Shown in pieces: positions 49,919-57,979 of a stretch of DNA of 64,000 nt. The stretch is from Bacteroidota bacterium (GTDB lineage Bacteria > Bacteroidota > Bacteroidia > Bacteroidales > P3). The translations under genes were made by a program, and so were the position numbers. The stretch lies in assembly GCA_017860275.1 (NCBI GenBank), contig JAFNAQ010000005.1, forward strand, positions 95,418 through 159,417. Reading direction: 5' to 3'. Within the stretch, counting starts at the first letter, position 1. Each line of letters opens with the position of its first letter. The notes beneath the pieces were generated by a model. It was not told the origin of the DNA. It saw nothing but the letters and a program-made list of their open reading frames with translations, and searched no databases.

Positions 49919-51154
49919 ATGGGTATGGAAACAATCTTAATCAAAAACATCTTTCATATTGGGAATATTGTAGATGTGTTAGTGGAAGGTAATAGGATAA
50001 AGACTATCGCTCCAAATATTGTGGCTGACGCTACTAAGGTTATTGACGGAAGCAACAAGGCTATTATGCCTGCTTTCTATAACTGCCATACTCATGCTTC
50101 GATGACTCTTCTTAGGGGGTTTGCCGATGATATGCCTTTGTTTAAGTGGCTAAAGGAGTATATTTGGCCTTTTGAGGACAAGCTTACTGCGGAGAATATT
50201 TATGATGGTTCTCGTCTTGCTATTTTGGAGATGATTCGTTCTGGTACGGTGTTCTTTGCCGATATGTATTGGCATCACGAGGCTACAATTAGGGCTGCCC
50301 ATGAGATGGGTGTGAGGGCGAATATTGGAGTGACCTTTATTGAGGCTAGAGGTAAGGCTGAGATTGATAACAATTTCAATTTCATCAATAGCTTTAAGTC
50401 CCCTTCTGATTTGATTTCCATTAGTGTTGCTCCTCATGCTATTTATACTATTGGGAAAGACCTTTTCCAAGAATGTTCAAAGGTTGCCAATGCGAATAAC
50501 CTTATCCTTCATACCCATCTTTCTGAGACGCTTAAGGAGGTTGAGGATTGTAAGATGTATAATAATGGTCTTACTCCTGTTGGTTATCTTCATTCTATTG
50601 GTGTTCTTTCTTGTAAGACTAACGCTGCTCACTGTATTCATATAACGGAGCTTGATGCCGAAATAATTTCAGAGCGTGGGGTTAACATTGTTCACAACCC
50701 TTGTTCAAATATGAAGCTTGCCTCTGGGAGTTTCAATACTCCTCTTGTAGAGAAGTATGGTTGCAGTATAACCTTAGGCACCGATGGCACGAGTTCGAAT
50801 AATAATCTTTCGATGCAAGAGGAGATGAAGTTTGCTGCCTTTTTGGCTAAGCTTTCTTATAACGATACCTCTTTGCTTTCTGCCAAGAGGGTTTTTCAGT
50901 GGGCTACGGAGAATGGTGCGAATGCCTTTGGTATAGATGCTGGACTTATTCAAGAGGGTAAGCTTGCCGATTTCCTTATCATTGACCTTAATAACGAAAG
51001 ACTTGTCCCTAACCATAAGCTAACTTCCAACTGGGTATATTCTGCCGATAGTAGGTGTATTAGCTCGGTTGTTTGTAATGGTAAATTATTAATGGAGAAT
51101 GGAGTTATTGAGAACGAGCAAGAGATAATAGAAAGAGGGAAAAGAAAACTCTAA
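49919..51154 (+). CDS. mtaD: amidohydrolase, MTA/SAH deaminase-like
   Basis: A 411-residue metal-dependent deaminase of the TrzN/AtzA/MtaD group. The metal ligands are in NCHTHASMTLLRGFADD; 'LHTHLSETLKEVEDC', 'AAHCIHITELD' and 'LGTDGTSSNNNLSM' give the further His and Asp ligands. Likely substrate is 5'-methylthioadenosine, S-adenosylhomocysteine or a related adenosine. The exact substrate is inferred from family. Met1 (49919) or Met3 (49925) may be the start. It has no promoter box close by and is 18 bases after the coiled-coil gene. Confidence 0.85.
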   Translation: MGMETILIKNIFHIGNIVDVLVEGNRIKTIAPNIVADATKVIDGSNKAIMPAFYNCHTHASMTLLRGFADDMPLFKWLKEYIWPFEDKLTAENIYDGSRLAILEMIRSGTVFFADMYWHHEATIRAAHEMGVRANIGVTFIEARGKAEIDNNFNFINSFKSPSDLISISVAPHAIYTIGKDLFQECSKVANANNLILHTHLSETLKEVEDCKMYNNGLTPVGYLHSIGVLSCKTNAAHCIHITELDAEIISERGVNIVHNPCSNMKLASGSFNTPLVEKYGCSITLGTDGTSSNNNLSMQEEMKFAAFLAKLSYNDTSLLSAKRVFQWATENGANAFGIDAGLIQEGKLADFLIIDLNNERLVPNHKLTSNWVYSADSRCISSVVCNGKLLMENGVIENEQEIIERGKRKL

Positions 51155-51218
51155 TTTTATAAGAATATTTACAATTAACATCTAGCCCAAATTTAGTCGT
51201 GGTTTGAAAAAAATGACT

Positions 51219-51226
51219 TAACTTTG
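51219..51226 (+). promoter_or_regulatory. -7 box of the kbl-tdh operon
   Basis: TAACTTTG, 42 bases before the kbl ATG at 51269. A TTG 12 bases further upstream is too close for a standard -33 box. Confidence 0.45.
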
Positions 51227-51268
51227 CAGACTATTAATTCTAGGTTTAATAATAAAAAATATACAATT

Positions 51269-52468
51269 ATGTACGAAAAGTTTCAAAGCTTCCTACAAAA
51301 CGAAATATCTGGTATTCACGATGCAGGACTTTACAAAAAGGAAAGAGTTATCATTACTCCTCAATCAGCTTCTATCAAGACTGATTCTACAAAGGGTGAG
51401 GTTTTAAATTTCTGTGCTAACAATTATCTTGGTCTTTCCGATAGCCAAGTGCTAATTGATGCTGCTAAGAAAGCTATGGACGAAAGAGGATTTGGTATGA
51501 GTTCTGTTCGTTTTATCTGTGGTACTCAAGACCTTCACAAAGAATTAGAGAAGAAGATTGCTGATTTCTTTGGAACTGAAGATACTATTCTTTATGCTGC
51601 TTGTTTCGATGCAAATGGTGGAGTTTTTGAACCTCTTTTAAATGAAGAAGACGCTATCATCTCAGACTCATTAAATCATGCTTCAATTATCGATGGTGTT
51701 CGTCTTTGTAAGGCACAACGTTTTCGTTATGCTAATGCTGACATGGCAGACCTTGAGGCTCAACTTATTGCTGCTAACGAAAAGGGATGTCGTTTCAAAC
51801 TTATCGTAACTGATGGTGTATTCTCAATGGACGGAAATGTTTGTCCACTTGATAAGATACATGTTCTTGCTCAAAAATATGATGCTATGATTATGGTTGA
51901 CGAATCACACTCTGCTGGAGTTGTTGGTCATACTGGTCGTGGTACAACAGAACAATACAACCTTAGAGGTAAGGTTGAAATCATCACAGGTACTTTAGGA
52001 AAAGCCTTCGGTGGTGCTATTGGTGGTTTTACTACTGGTAAAAAAGAAATCATCGAAATGTTACGCCAACGTTCTCGTCCTTACTTATTCTCAAACTCAA
52101 TCCCTCCAATGATTGCTGCCTCTGGAATAGCAATGTTCGACCTTATTGACAAAACAAATACACTTCAAGATAAACTTCACTCTAACACAGAGTACTTCGT
52201 TAAGAAGATGACCGAAGCTGGATTCGATATCAAACCAACTCAATCTGCTATATGTGCTGTTATGCTTTACGATGCAAAACTTTCTCAAGATGTTGCCTCA
52301 TCACTTCAAGAAGAAGGAATATTTGTAACTGGTTTCTACTACCCTGTAGTTCCAAAAGGACAAGCTAGGATTCGTGTACAAGTTTCTGCTGCACATGAGG
52401 TTGAACATTTAGATAAATGTGTTGCTGCATTTACGAAGGTTGGAAAAGAACTTGGAGTAATAAAATAA
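51269..52468 (+). CDS. kbl: glycine C-acetyltransferase (2-amino-3-ketobutyrate CoA ligase)
   Basis: A 399-residue PLP enzyme of the alpha-oxoamine synthase family. It cleaves 2-amino-3-ketobutyrate with CoA to glycine and acetyl-CoA. Motifs: 'NFCANNYLGLSDSQ', 'GFGMSSVRFICGTQDLHKELE', 'DSLNHASIIDGVRLCKA', and the PLP Lys in 'GTLGKAFGGAIGG'. The frame extends upstream of the -7 box; the Met at 51269 (MYEKFQSFLQ) is the usual start. The threonine dehydrogenase gene follows after 6 bases. Confidence 0.95.
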   Translation: MYEKFQSFLQNEISGIHDAGLYKKERVIITPQSASIKTDSTKGEVLNFCANNYLGLSDSQVLIDAAKKAMDERGFGMSSVRFICGTQDLHKELEKKIADFFGTEDTILYAACFDANGGVFEPLLNEEDAIISDSLNHASIIDGVRLCKAQRFRYANADMADLEAQLIAANEKGCRFKLIVTDGVFSMDGNVCPLDKIHVLAQKYDAMIMVDESHSAGVVGHTGRGTTEQYNLRGKVEIITGTLGKAFGGAIGGFTTGKKEIIEMLRQRSRPYLFSNSIPPMIAASGIAMFDLIDKTNTLQDKLHSNTEYFVKKMTEAGFDIKPTQSAICAVMLYDAKLSQDVASSLQEEGIFVTGFYYPVVPKGQARIRVQVSAAHEVEHLDKCVAAFTKVGKELGVIK

Positions 52469-52474
52469 TAAACA

Positions 52475-53428
52475 ATGAAAAAGATATTAGTTTTAGGCTG
52501 TGGTGGCCAAATTGGTTCTGAACTTACGATGCGTTTAAGAAGCGTGTATGGTGGAGAAAATGTTGTAGGAACAGATATTAGAATGCCTCTTTCTGATGAG
52601 CTTATGCAAAGCGGTCCAATGTTAGCATGTGATGCAACAAACAAAGAACAAATCCAAGAGATTGTAAAGAAATATGAGATAGATGCAATTTATAATCTAG
52701 TTGCTATACTTTCTGCTACTGCTGAGGCAAACCCAATGCTTGGGTGGAATATCGGTATGGGAGCTTTGTTAAACTGCCTTGAAGTTGCAAGAGAATATAA
52801 ATGTGCAATCTTTACTCCTAGTTCAATTGGAGCTTTTGGAGATAACTCTCCACTCAATGGAACTCCTCAAGATACTATTCAAAGACCAAAGACAATATAC
52901 GGTGTAACAAAGGTTGCAGGTGAGTTATTAAGCGATTATTATTTTACACGTTTTGGTGTAGATGCTCGTTCTGTACGTTACCCTGGTTTAATCTCAAACG
53001 TTACTCTTCCTGGTGGTGGCACAACAGACTATGCTGTGGAGATATACTACGCTGCCGTTAAGGGAGAAAAGTTTATTTGTCCTCTTCCAAAGGATATGTC
53101 GCTTGATATGATGTATATGCCGGATGCCTTAGATGCTGCTATCAACCTAATGGAAGCAGATCCAACTAAGCTTATTCACCGCAACTCTTTCAACGTTACT
53201 GCTATGCACTTCACGCCAGAGGATATCTATGCTTCAATAAAGAAATACATTCCTGAATTTGAAATGGAATATGATGTTGACCCAATTAAGGCTAAGATAG
53301 CTTCTACTTGGCCAAACTGGATGGACGACAAATGTGCAAGAGAAGAATGGGGCTTTAACCCTAAGTTCGACCTTGACGCAATGACTGTTGACATGATTAA
53401 AGTACTAAGAGAAAAATTCAACAAATAA
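52475..53428 (+). CDS. tdh: SDR-type L-threonine 3-dehydrogenase
   Basis: A 317-residue NAD-dependent epimerase-fold protein. It has the dinucleotide motif 'LVLGCGGQIGSEL', the catalytic YGVTK (Tyr-x-x-x-Lys), 'STWPNWMDDKCAREEWGF' near the end, all typical of the short-chain threonine dehydrogenase of Bacteroidota rather than the zinc MDR type. It oxidises threonine to 2-amino-3-ketobutyrate, which Kbl then cleaves. The close pairing with kbl supports the function. Confidence 0.92.
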   Translation: MKKILVLGCGGQIGSELTMRLRSVYGGENVVGTDIRMPLSDELMQSGPMLACDATNKEQIQEIVKKYEIDAIYNLVAILSATAEANPMLGWNIGMGALLNCLEVAREYKCAIFTPSSIGAFGDNSPLNGTPQDTIQRPKTIYGVTKVAGELLSDYYFTRFGVDARSVRYPGLISNVTLPGGGTTDYAVEIYYAAVKGEKFICPLPKDMSLDMMYMPDALDAAINLMEADPTKLIHRNSFNVTAMHFTPEDIYASIKKYIPEFEMEYDVDPIKAKIASTWPNWMDDKCAREEWGFNPKFDLDAMTVDMIKVLREKFNK

Positions 53429-53454
53429 GGTTGGAAAACATATCAACTTAAAAA

Positions 53455-53485
53455 AATAGGCGAAGTAAACTTCGCCTATTTTTTT
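53455..53485. terminator. bidirectional terminator between tdh and the methyltransferase gene
   Basis: AATAGGCGAAGT (53455-53466) pairs with ACTTCGCCTATT (53469-53480) over 12 bp with a very short loop. T-runs occur on both strands (plus: 53479-53485; minus: A-run at 53450-53456), so it can stop both convergent transcripts. Confidence 0.9.
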
Positions 53486-53493
53486 CTCATAGT

Positions 53494-54123
53494 TTAGATT
53501 TCTCCTTTTATTATCATATGTCTCCATATAAAACGACAGCGACCTGTTCCTTTGAATTTTATATTCCTAAAGCCTGCGTTTTGCAGAAGGATTGTTATTG
53601 TTTTTCTTGACCAAAATTTTATATGTCCTCCTTCCCACAAGGCACTAAAGCTATGATCCATCTTATTGAATAAGGCTAATACTATATTCTTTAAATAACC
53701 ATAATATGGTGTAGTTAGTATAAAGGTTCCACCTCCATTAGCAACAAGAATTGACTTTACAAAGGCTGTAAAAGATGCTGGGCTATATAGATGCTCTATT
53801 ACCTCTGTTGATATAATTGTTTTAAAAGGAATATCTTTTAATTCTTGTGGGAGTTCCGATGAGGTAATATCTTTAACAAAGAAATGATTAGGATAGTTTC
53901 TATTAGCAAGTGCTACTCCTTGTTCTGAGGCATCAATACCATATATATTAAATCCCATACTTATTAATACATTGTCCATAAACCCATTACCACAGCCTAT
54001 ATCTAATATTGGAGAGCCATCTCTTGGCAATAGGTCAATAATGTACTTAAATATATCATTAAAATATGGTATTGAACTTTGTTCGCTCCATCCAAATTCT
54101 TTGTATTGAGTCTTTTCCATCAT
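53494..54123 (-). CDS. class I SAM-dependent methyltransferase
   Basis: A 209-residue methyltransferase with motif I 'ILDIGCGNGFMDNVL', 'YGIDASEQGVALANR' for the acidic loop, and 'IISTEVIEHLYSPASF' for motif IV, as in UbiG/Coq3-like enzymes. The C-terminal part includes aromatic residues and a basic stretch 'RCRFIWRHMIIKGE'. The substrate is unknown; sugar or polyketide-type O-methylation is possible, but no ubiquinone genes are here. Met1 and Met2 are adjacent, either may start. Confidence 0.88.
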   Translation of the reverse strand: MMEKTQYKEFGWSEQSSIPYFNDIFKYIIDLLPRDGSPILDIGCGNGFMDNVLISMGFNIYGIDASEQGVALANRNYPNHFFVKDITSSELPQELKDIPFKTIISTEVIEHLYSPASFTAFVKSILVANGGGTFILTTPYYGYLKNIVLALFNKMDHSFSALWEGGHIKFWSRKTITILLQNAGFRNIKFKGTGRCRFIWRHMIIKGEI

Positions 54124-54159
54124 AAAATATCAAATAAATATTTTTACTATAGAATAAAC

Positions 54160-54213
54160 ACATAACTCAAATAATAGTTTATTACTTAATTGATTTTTAT
54201 GCATATTTGCTCT
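54160..54213 (+). repeat. direct repeat A (promoter-like segment)
   Basis: About 54 bases match 56450-56502 at about 80% by eye, with one gap, in the same orientation. Its last part reads CATATTTG where copy B reads TATATTTG, so copy A would be a damaged -7 box. Confidence 0.75.
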
Positions 54214-54215
54214 GT

Positions 54216-54240
54216 TGTGGGGGATATGCCATCCCCCACA
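54216..54240. repeat. 10-bp perfect hairpin
   Basis: TGTGGGGGAT (54216-54225) pairs fully with ATCCCCCACA (54231-54240) around a 5-base loop. It is GC-rich in an AT-rich region and has no T-tract, so it looks like a solo REP-type hairpin. Confidence 0.8.
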
Positions 54241-54339
54241 TTATTATTATTAGGATATATTATCCGATAAATAAAACCTCTCTTAATTTTCAGATATATT
54301 CCAAATATTTATTTCTCACCGTTTTTCCTCTCTCAAAAA

Positions 54340-54399
54340 CTATCACTTCCCTACAATCTTATTCAAGAAAAATAGAATAAGATTCTATTTTAGGGAAGG
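54340..54399. repeat. ATTCTA-type array, 21-bp pitch (second locus)
   Basis: An 18-base unit ATTCAAGAAAAATAGAAT at 54361-54378 is followed by AAG and a second unit starting ATTCTATTTTAG at 54382; a mirrored partial unit lies at 54340-54357 before CTT. The phase is 21 bases and the motif matches the array at 27311-27394. Confidence 0.7.
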
Positions 54400-54643
54400 G
54401 TTTAGTTGATTTTTTTAATAGCAAAGAGTTTGGACTTGGCACTAAACAAACTTGATTTAGTGCAAGTCTGAACCTATTAAACTTAGGGCGTGAATTCCAT
54501 GTACTAAGGGGGTGGAAATCACGCCCGATTATTAAATATCAATCAATTACACAAAGACGTTAGAAATCTTCAAGAAAATTAACAATAACATGCGATACGA
54601 ATTAGAGAAATATAAAGAAGCATTCAAAAACAATAAAAAAACG

Positions 54644-54755
54644 ATACTGATTTTCTAAAAAAAATCCCTGATTTTTTCTGAAAACTCCCTGATTTTTCCC
54701 ATAAAATCGGTTTCTTTTCCCAAGAAATCAGGGATTTTTTTTATAAAATCAAGTT
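54644..54755. repeat. six-unit CAGGGA-type array, 21-bp pitch
   Basis: Cores ATACTGAT (54644), TCCCTGAT (54665), TCCCTGAT (54686), then inverted ATCGG (54706), ATCAGGGA (54727) and ATCAAG (54748). The phase is 21 bases, with A-runs and T-runs on each side. The motif is the same as in the array at 27133-27229, mostly in the opposite orientation. Confidence 0.85.
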
Positions 54756-54831
54756 TTTTTAGCATATAGTCGGCAATGTCCAAACCTTGTACTCTGCCCC
54801 TAATATTTTTGTGATTATTTGATAATAAACC

Positions 54832-54876
54832 TTGTTCCATTGTTCCACCCCCTTAGTACATGGAACAATGGAACAA
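54832..54876. repeat. perfect 16-bp inverted repeat
   Basis: TTGTTCCATTGTTCCA (54832-54847) and TGGAACAATGGAACAA (54861-54876) are exact inverse complements around a 13-base loop that includes CCCCCTTAGTACA. The inner parts also pair with 54495-54517. Confidence 0.9.
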
Positions 54877-54944
54877 AGTTTAATAAGTCAAGTTAGCATA
54901 GTGCAGAACTCTCCATTTTCGTTTATTTAAAACTTTTTAACCAT

Positions 54945-54981
54945 GCGTGCATGCACGCCCCTTAGTAGTGTGCATGCACGC
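54945..54981. repeat. GCGTGCATGCACGC palindrome pair, 23-bp pitch
   Basis: The perfect 14-bp palindrome GCGTGCATGCACGC (54945-54958) is followed, after CCCTTAGTA, by GTGTGCATGCACGC (54968-54981), one base different. Pitch is 23 bases, as in the array at 13006-13067. Confidence 0.88.
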
Positions 54982-55242
54982 AACAAGTTTAATAGGTTCA
55001 GACTTGCACTAAATCAAGTATGTTTAGTGCCAAGTCCAAACCTTATGCTATTAAAAAATCTCGCCCTGCATTAATTCCAAATCCCCCAACCCAACCAATT
55101 CCCCTAATTTATCCCCCACAAACCCAAAACTATCCCAGAGAAAAATCAATCTTTCACAGAGAAAAAAATAATTACCTCAAGGAAAAATTAAAACATTTAG
55201 TTAAATATCAATTCAAAACTCAAAATAACTTGAAAATATTTT

Positions 55243-55250
55243 TACCTTTG
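55243..55250 (+). promoter_or_regulatory. -7 box upstream of the secreted protein gene
   Basis: TACCTTTG, 80 bases before the ATG at 55331. A 14-base inverted repeat GTTGCATTTGCAAC lies in between, in the predicted leader. Confidence 0.4.
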
Positions 55251-55330
55251 AAACTTTAAACAAAGTCTTAACAAACATATAAAAAGTTGCATTTGCAACA
55301 TAAATTCAGCATAGATAAAATCAAAGAAAA

Positions 55331-56167
55331 ATGAATAAGATAAATATTAGTATTTATTTAGTAATTATATTGACTTCTAATTTTTGTTTTGGGCAGTCAA
55401 AAGATTTTAAGGGAATAATTGATAGTATAACTTCTATTAATAGAATTGAACATGAATATACTGGGATTGCAGGCAAAGAAGGTAATAACTACAAAAACTT
55501 TTTAAAGTTAAAAGAGAGTGCCTCTACTAAAGAACTTGTTCAACTAACTAAAAGCTCAAATCCAACTCTTGCTTGTTATGCAAGCTGGGGATTAGCAGAT
55601 AATTCTTATTCTGAATTAAAATCAATTTTCAAACAATTCCTTTTAGAAAACAGAAGAGCAGAAACTTTTTCGGGATGTATTCTTTCCGAGGATTTTATAT
55701 CTTCAGTATTATATCATTGGTATTGGAATAGAATTGATGTTAATGAAAGAAAGAATGACAAAATACTCCAAGAACTTGACAGCATAATTCTATTTAGTGA
55801 TTCAGTTTATTGGCTTCTATTAACAAGGGCTTTAGATAATAGAATCTATTCAGAACCTTATAAATCCCAAATAGCAAAATTTGCGTTTGACAAAGGTTAT
55901 GATGAAGCTATTTTTTATTTATCCAATTGGCATAAAGCAGAATATTATGATAAAATTAAATATGCTCTAATTAAATACCTAAATGATACAGATTTTAGCA
56001 CAACAGGAACTACAAACTACTATAAGACTGTTGATGAACTTTTAAAGTTCAAAAACAAAGAAATCAATGAAATTGTAATTAATAAGCTAAAGAAAGACAA
56101 ACATTGGAAAAGAGAAAAAGAAAATTTCATGTATCTATTATCTATGTACAGCATATACGGATTATAA
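55331..56167 (+). CDS. secreted helical protein, unknown
   Basis: A 278-residue protein with a signal peptide (residues 1-22, ending CFGQ). The mature part is mainly helical with short repeats such as 'LVQLTKSSNPTLACYASWGLAD', which resemble HEAT-like helical pairs (core SSNPTLACYASWGLAD). No catalytic motif is seen and no family is recognised. It lies alone between the repeat island and direct repeat B. The 2.3 kb segment that holds it may have been inserted as a unit. Confidence 0.68.
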   Translation: MNKINISIYLVIILTSNFCFGQSKDFKGIIDSITSINRIEHEYTGIAGKEGNNYKNFLKLKESASTKELVQLTKSSNPTLACYASWGLADNSYSELKSIFKQFLLENRRAETFSGCILSEDFISSVLYHWYWNRIDVNERKNDKILQELDSIILFSDSVYWLLLTRALDNRIYSEPYKSQIAKFAFDKGYDEAIFYLSNWHKAEYYDKIKYALIKYLNDTDFSTTGTTNYYKTVDELLKFKNKEINEIVINKLKKDKHWKREKENFMYLLSMYSIYGL

Positions 56168-56449
56168 AGACTTGCAAGACAACCTTTTCCTTAGGACAGA
56201 GATAATGACTAGTCCTAAATATGGGTTACAGATTTTATACAAAATCATTCACAGTGTCAAAAAAAGTGAATGATGAATTAATTTGGAGTCTGCTCAAATA
56301 AAAACAAGACAAAGACCATGAGTTTAAAAGCAAAAAGGCAATAAAAACGTTATTGTACTATAGGTAATAGATAATTATATCGGTGGTGCTCCTTATCATA
56401 AACTACAGATGAATAAGTCCTCAAATAATTATTTTCACAGAAAATAGAT

Positions 56450-56502
56450 ACATAACTCATTTAATAGTTTATACCTTAATCCTTTTTATGTATATTTGCA
56501 CT
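56450..56502 (+). repeat. direct repeat B (active-looking promoter copy)
   Basis: It matches direct repeat A at about 80%. Its 3' part contains TATATTTG (56491-56498), an intact -7 box 27 bases before the glycosyltransferase ATG. Confidence 0.75.
56491..56498 (+). promoter_or_regulatory. -7 box of the glycosyltransferase gene
   Basis: TATATTTG fits TAnnTTTG; no TTG at 19-21 bases upstream. It lies in direct repeat B. Confidence 0.5.
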
Positions 56503-56525
56503 AATTAATAAAAAAACACCTTTAG

Positions 56526-57932
56526 ATGGAAAAAAAACTACCATTCTTTCTAATTATTCTCTCTTTATTTCTATTATTAATATCTCCTAACTTCTTATCT
56601 AGGGGAATGTTTATTGATGGAATTGTTTACTCAAATTTTTCAAAGAACTTTGCTTTAGGATTGGGTTCATTTCTTCATCCGTACTTTTCTCCAACATATC
56701 TATTAAATTTTAAATCACACCCTCCTATGTTCTTTTTTATTGAGGGATTATTCTTTAAAATATTTGGATTAGATTTTTATATTGAAAAAGTATTTTCAGT
56801 CCTTTGTATTCTAATCTCAGGATTTTTAATGGTAAAACTCTATATAAAATTAGGTTTTAAGGTATCGTTTCTCCCTTTTTTATTTTTTGTTTCTATACCA
56901 TTAATATTTTGGAGTGCTACAAATAATATAATTGAAAACGCACTTATGGTATTTACTACTTTATCAGTCTTATTATATATCTATTCTTTAAACAATAAAC
57001 ACTTTTTTTGGATATTTCTTTCAGGATTATCTATCGCAATTGGTTTTAGTCTAAAGGGTTTTGTTGCGCTATTCCCTTTCTCCTTCCCGTTCATTTACTG
57101 GCTTGTTGCAAGAAAATTAAGCCTAAAAAGGATGATTATTGACACATTACTCATAGTTGTTTTCACAGGCTTACCTATCATAATTAGCATATTTTCTTTC
57201 CCTGATGCAAAAACTTATTTTGAGAGTTATTTTAAAATACAGATTATGGGTAGCATAACAATTGCACAAACTGTAGACTCTCGTTTCTATATAATTGGCA
57301 GGTTTTTGAGCGAAATAATTACTCCTATAATTATTCTAATTATATTTTTAATCATTAATAAGAAGAAGAATATTAAACTATTTCCAAAAAATGAGGATAC
57401 TAGGAATGGTTTGGCAATATCCATATTTTCATTAACTGCAATCTTACCAATTATGATAACTATGAAACAAAGCGGCTTTTATATGCTTCCAGCCTTTCCC
57501 TTTATATCAATAGGCATAGCTTCAATTATTGATTTGAGGGCAAAGGAATTGCTATCTAAATTAGAAATCAAATCAAAATTATTTCATATTATCAAATATT
57601 CGTCCTTTGTATTATTATTTATTTCATTCATTACTTGCTTTAGTTTTTATAATAGTTACAGTAGAGACAAAGAATTATTATCTGATATTGATAAACTTGC
57701 AAGTCATCTTCCTAGTAAAGCTCTTGTAAATATTCCTCAAGAAATGAGACATGAGTATTCATTAATTGCTTATAGTGCAAGAAATTACAATATATCCATT
57801 GACCCTAATATTACCAATAATAGAAGATATTTATTGGTGAGAAAAGAGATTGATAAAAACCAATATTTTCAAGATTACAAAAGAATTGAATTAGAGACCA
57901 AGCAATTCTATTTGTATGAAAGGAAAAAATAA
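56526..57932 (+). CDS. GT39/ArnT-like polyprenyl-linked glycosyltransferase
   Basis: A 468-residue integral membrane protein with about 11 helices. The N-terminal loop 'RGMFIDGIVYSNFSKNFALG' contains the acidic residue typical of PMT/ArnT enzymes (here Asp in MFIDG), and 'FKSHPPMFFFIEGLFFKIFG' (core SHPPMFFFIEGLFF) is a common GT39 motif. It transfers a sugar or aminosugar from undecaprenyl phosphate to lipid A, protein or another acceptor on the periplasmic side; the substrate is unknown. It is 47 bases before an outer-membrane protein gene. Confidence 0.82.
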   Translation: MEKKLPFFLIILSLFLLLISPNFLSRGMFIDGIVYSNFSKNFALGLGSFLHPYFSPTYLLNFKSHPPMFFFIEGLFFKIFGLDFYIEKVFSVLCILISGFLMVKLYIKLGFKVSFLPFLFFVSIPLIFWSATNNIIENALMVFTTLSVLLYIYSLNNKHFFWIFLSGLSIAIGFSLKGFVALFPFSFPFIYWLVARKLSLKRMIIDTLLIVVFTGLPIIISIFSFPDAKTYFESYFKIQIMGSITIAQTVDSRFYIIGRFLSEIITPIIILIIFLIINKKKNIKLFPKNEDTRNGLAISIFSLTAILPIMITMKQSGFYMLPAFPFISIGIASIIDLRAKELLSKLEIKSKLFHIIKYSSFVLLFISFITCFSFYNSYSRDKELLSDIDKLASHLPSKALVNIPQEMRHEYSLIAYSARNYNISIDPNITNNRRYLLVRKEIDKNQYFQDYKRIELETKQFYLYERKK

Positions 57933-57945
57933 TAATTTCCTACTT

Positions 57946-57975
57946 TTGAAACTTTACATTGTTTTTGTATATTTG
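57946..57975 (+). promoter_or_regulatory. promoter of the outer-membrane barrel gene, predicted leaderless
   Basis: TTG (57946-57948) and TATATTTG (57968-57975) are 19 bases apart, a full match. The ATG at 57980 follows four bases after the box. Confidence 0.82.
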
Positions 57976-57979
57976 CCAA

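Larger units (their letters stand above)
54411..55058. mobile_element. MITE-like composite element with 74-bp inverted ends
   Basis: The 74 bases at 54411-54484 are repeated in inverted orientation at 54985-55058 with 70 of 74 identical by hand alignment. Each end itself folds into a long imperfect hairpin (around TTTGGACTTGGCACTAAA). Between them lie a 23-bp perfect inverted pair (54495-54517 and 54843-54865), the six-unit CAGGGA array, a 16-bp perfect palindrome arm pair (54832-54847 and 54861-54876), and the GCATGC array. No transposase gene and no clear target duplication were found. Confidence 0.65.
54124..55330. other. 1.2 kb gene-free repeat island
   Basis: No credible gene lies between the methyltransferase start and 55331. 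It contains, in order, direct repeat A, a GC hairpin, a partial ATTCTA array, a composite element with 74-bp inverted ends (54411-55058) that holds two arrays and nested palindromes, and a C-rich stretch (55060-55200). Short frames that cross it (for example minus 54840-54655 and plus 55020-55259) are judged non-genic. Confidence 0.75.
56168..56525. other. 358-base gene-free region with hairpins and direct repeat B
   Basis: It holds two hairpins: TTAGGAC / GTCCTAA (56191-56197 and 56212-56218) and ATCATTCAC / GTGAATGAT (56244-56252 and 56266-56274), neither with a T-tract. The rest up to 56449 shows no feature I can name. Confidence 0.6.

Noticed and set aside
54655..54840. 61-codon minus-strand frame in the repeat island
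   Set aside because: It is built from the six-unit array and crosses one arm of a perfect palindrome; no regulatory signal was seen.
55020..55259. 79-codon plus-strand frame rich in Pro and Lys
   Set aside because: It begins inside the 74-bp inverted end and reflects a local C-rich composition; no homology is apparent.
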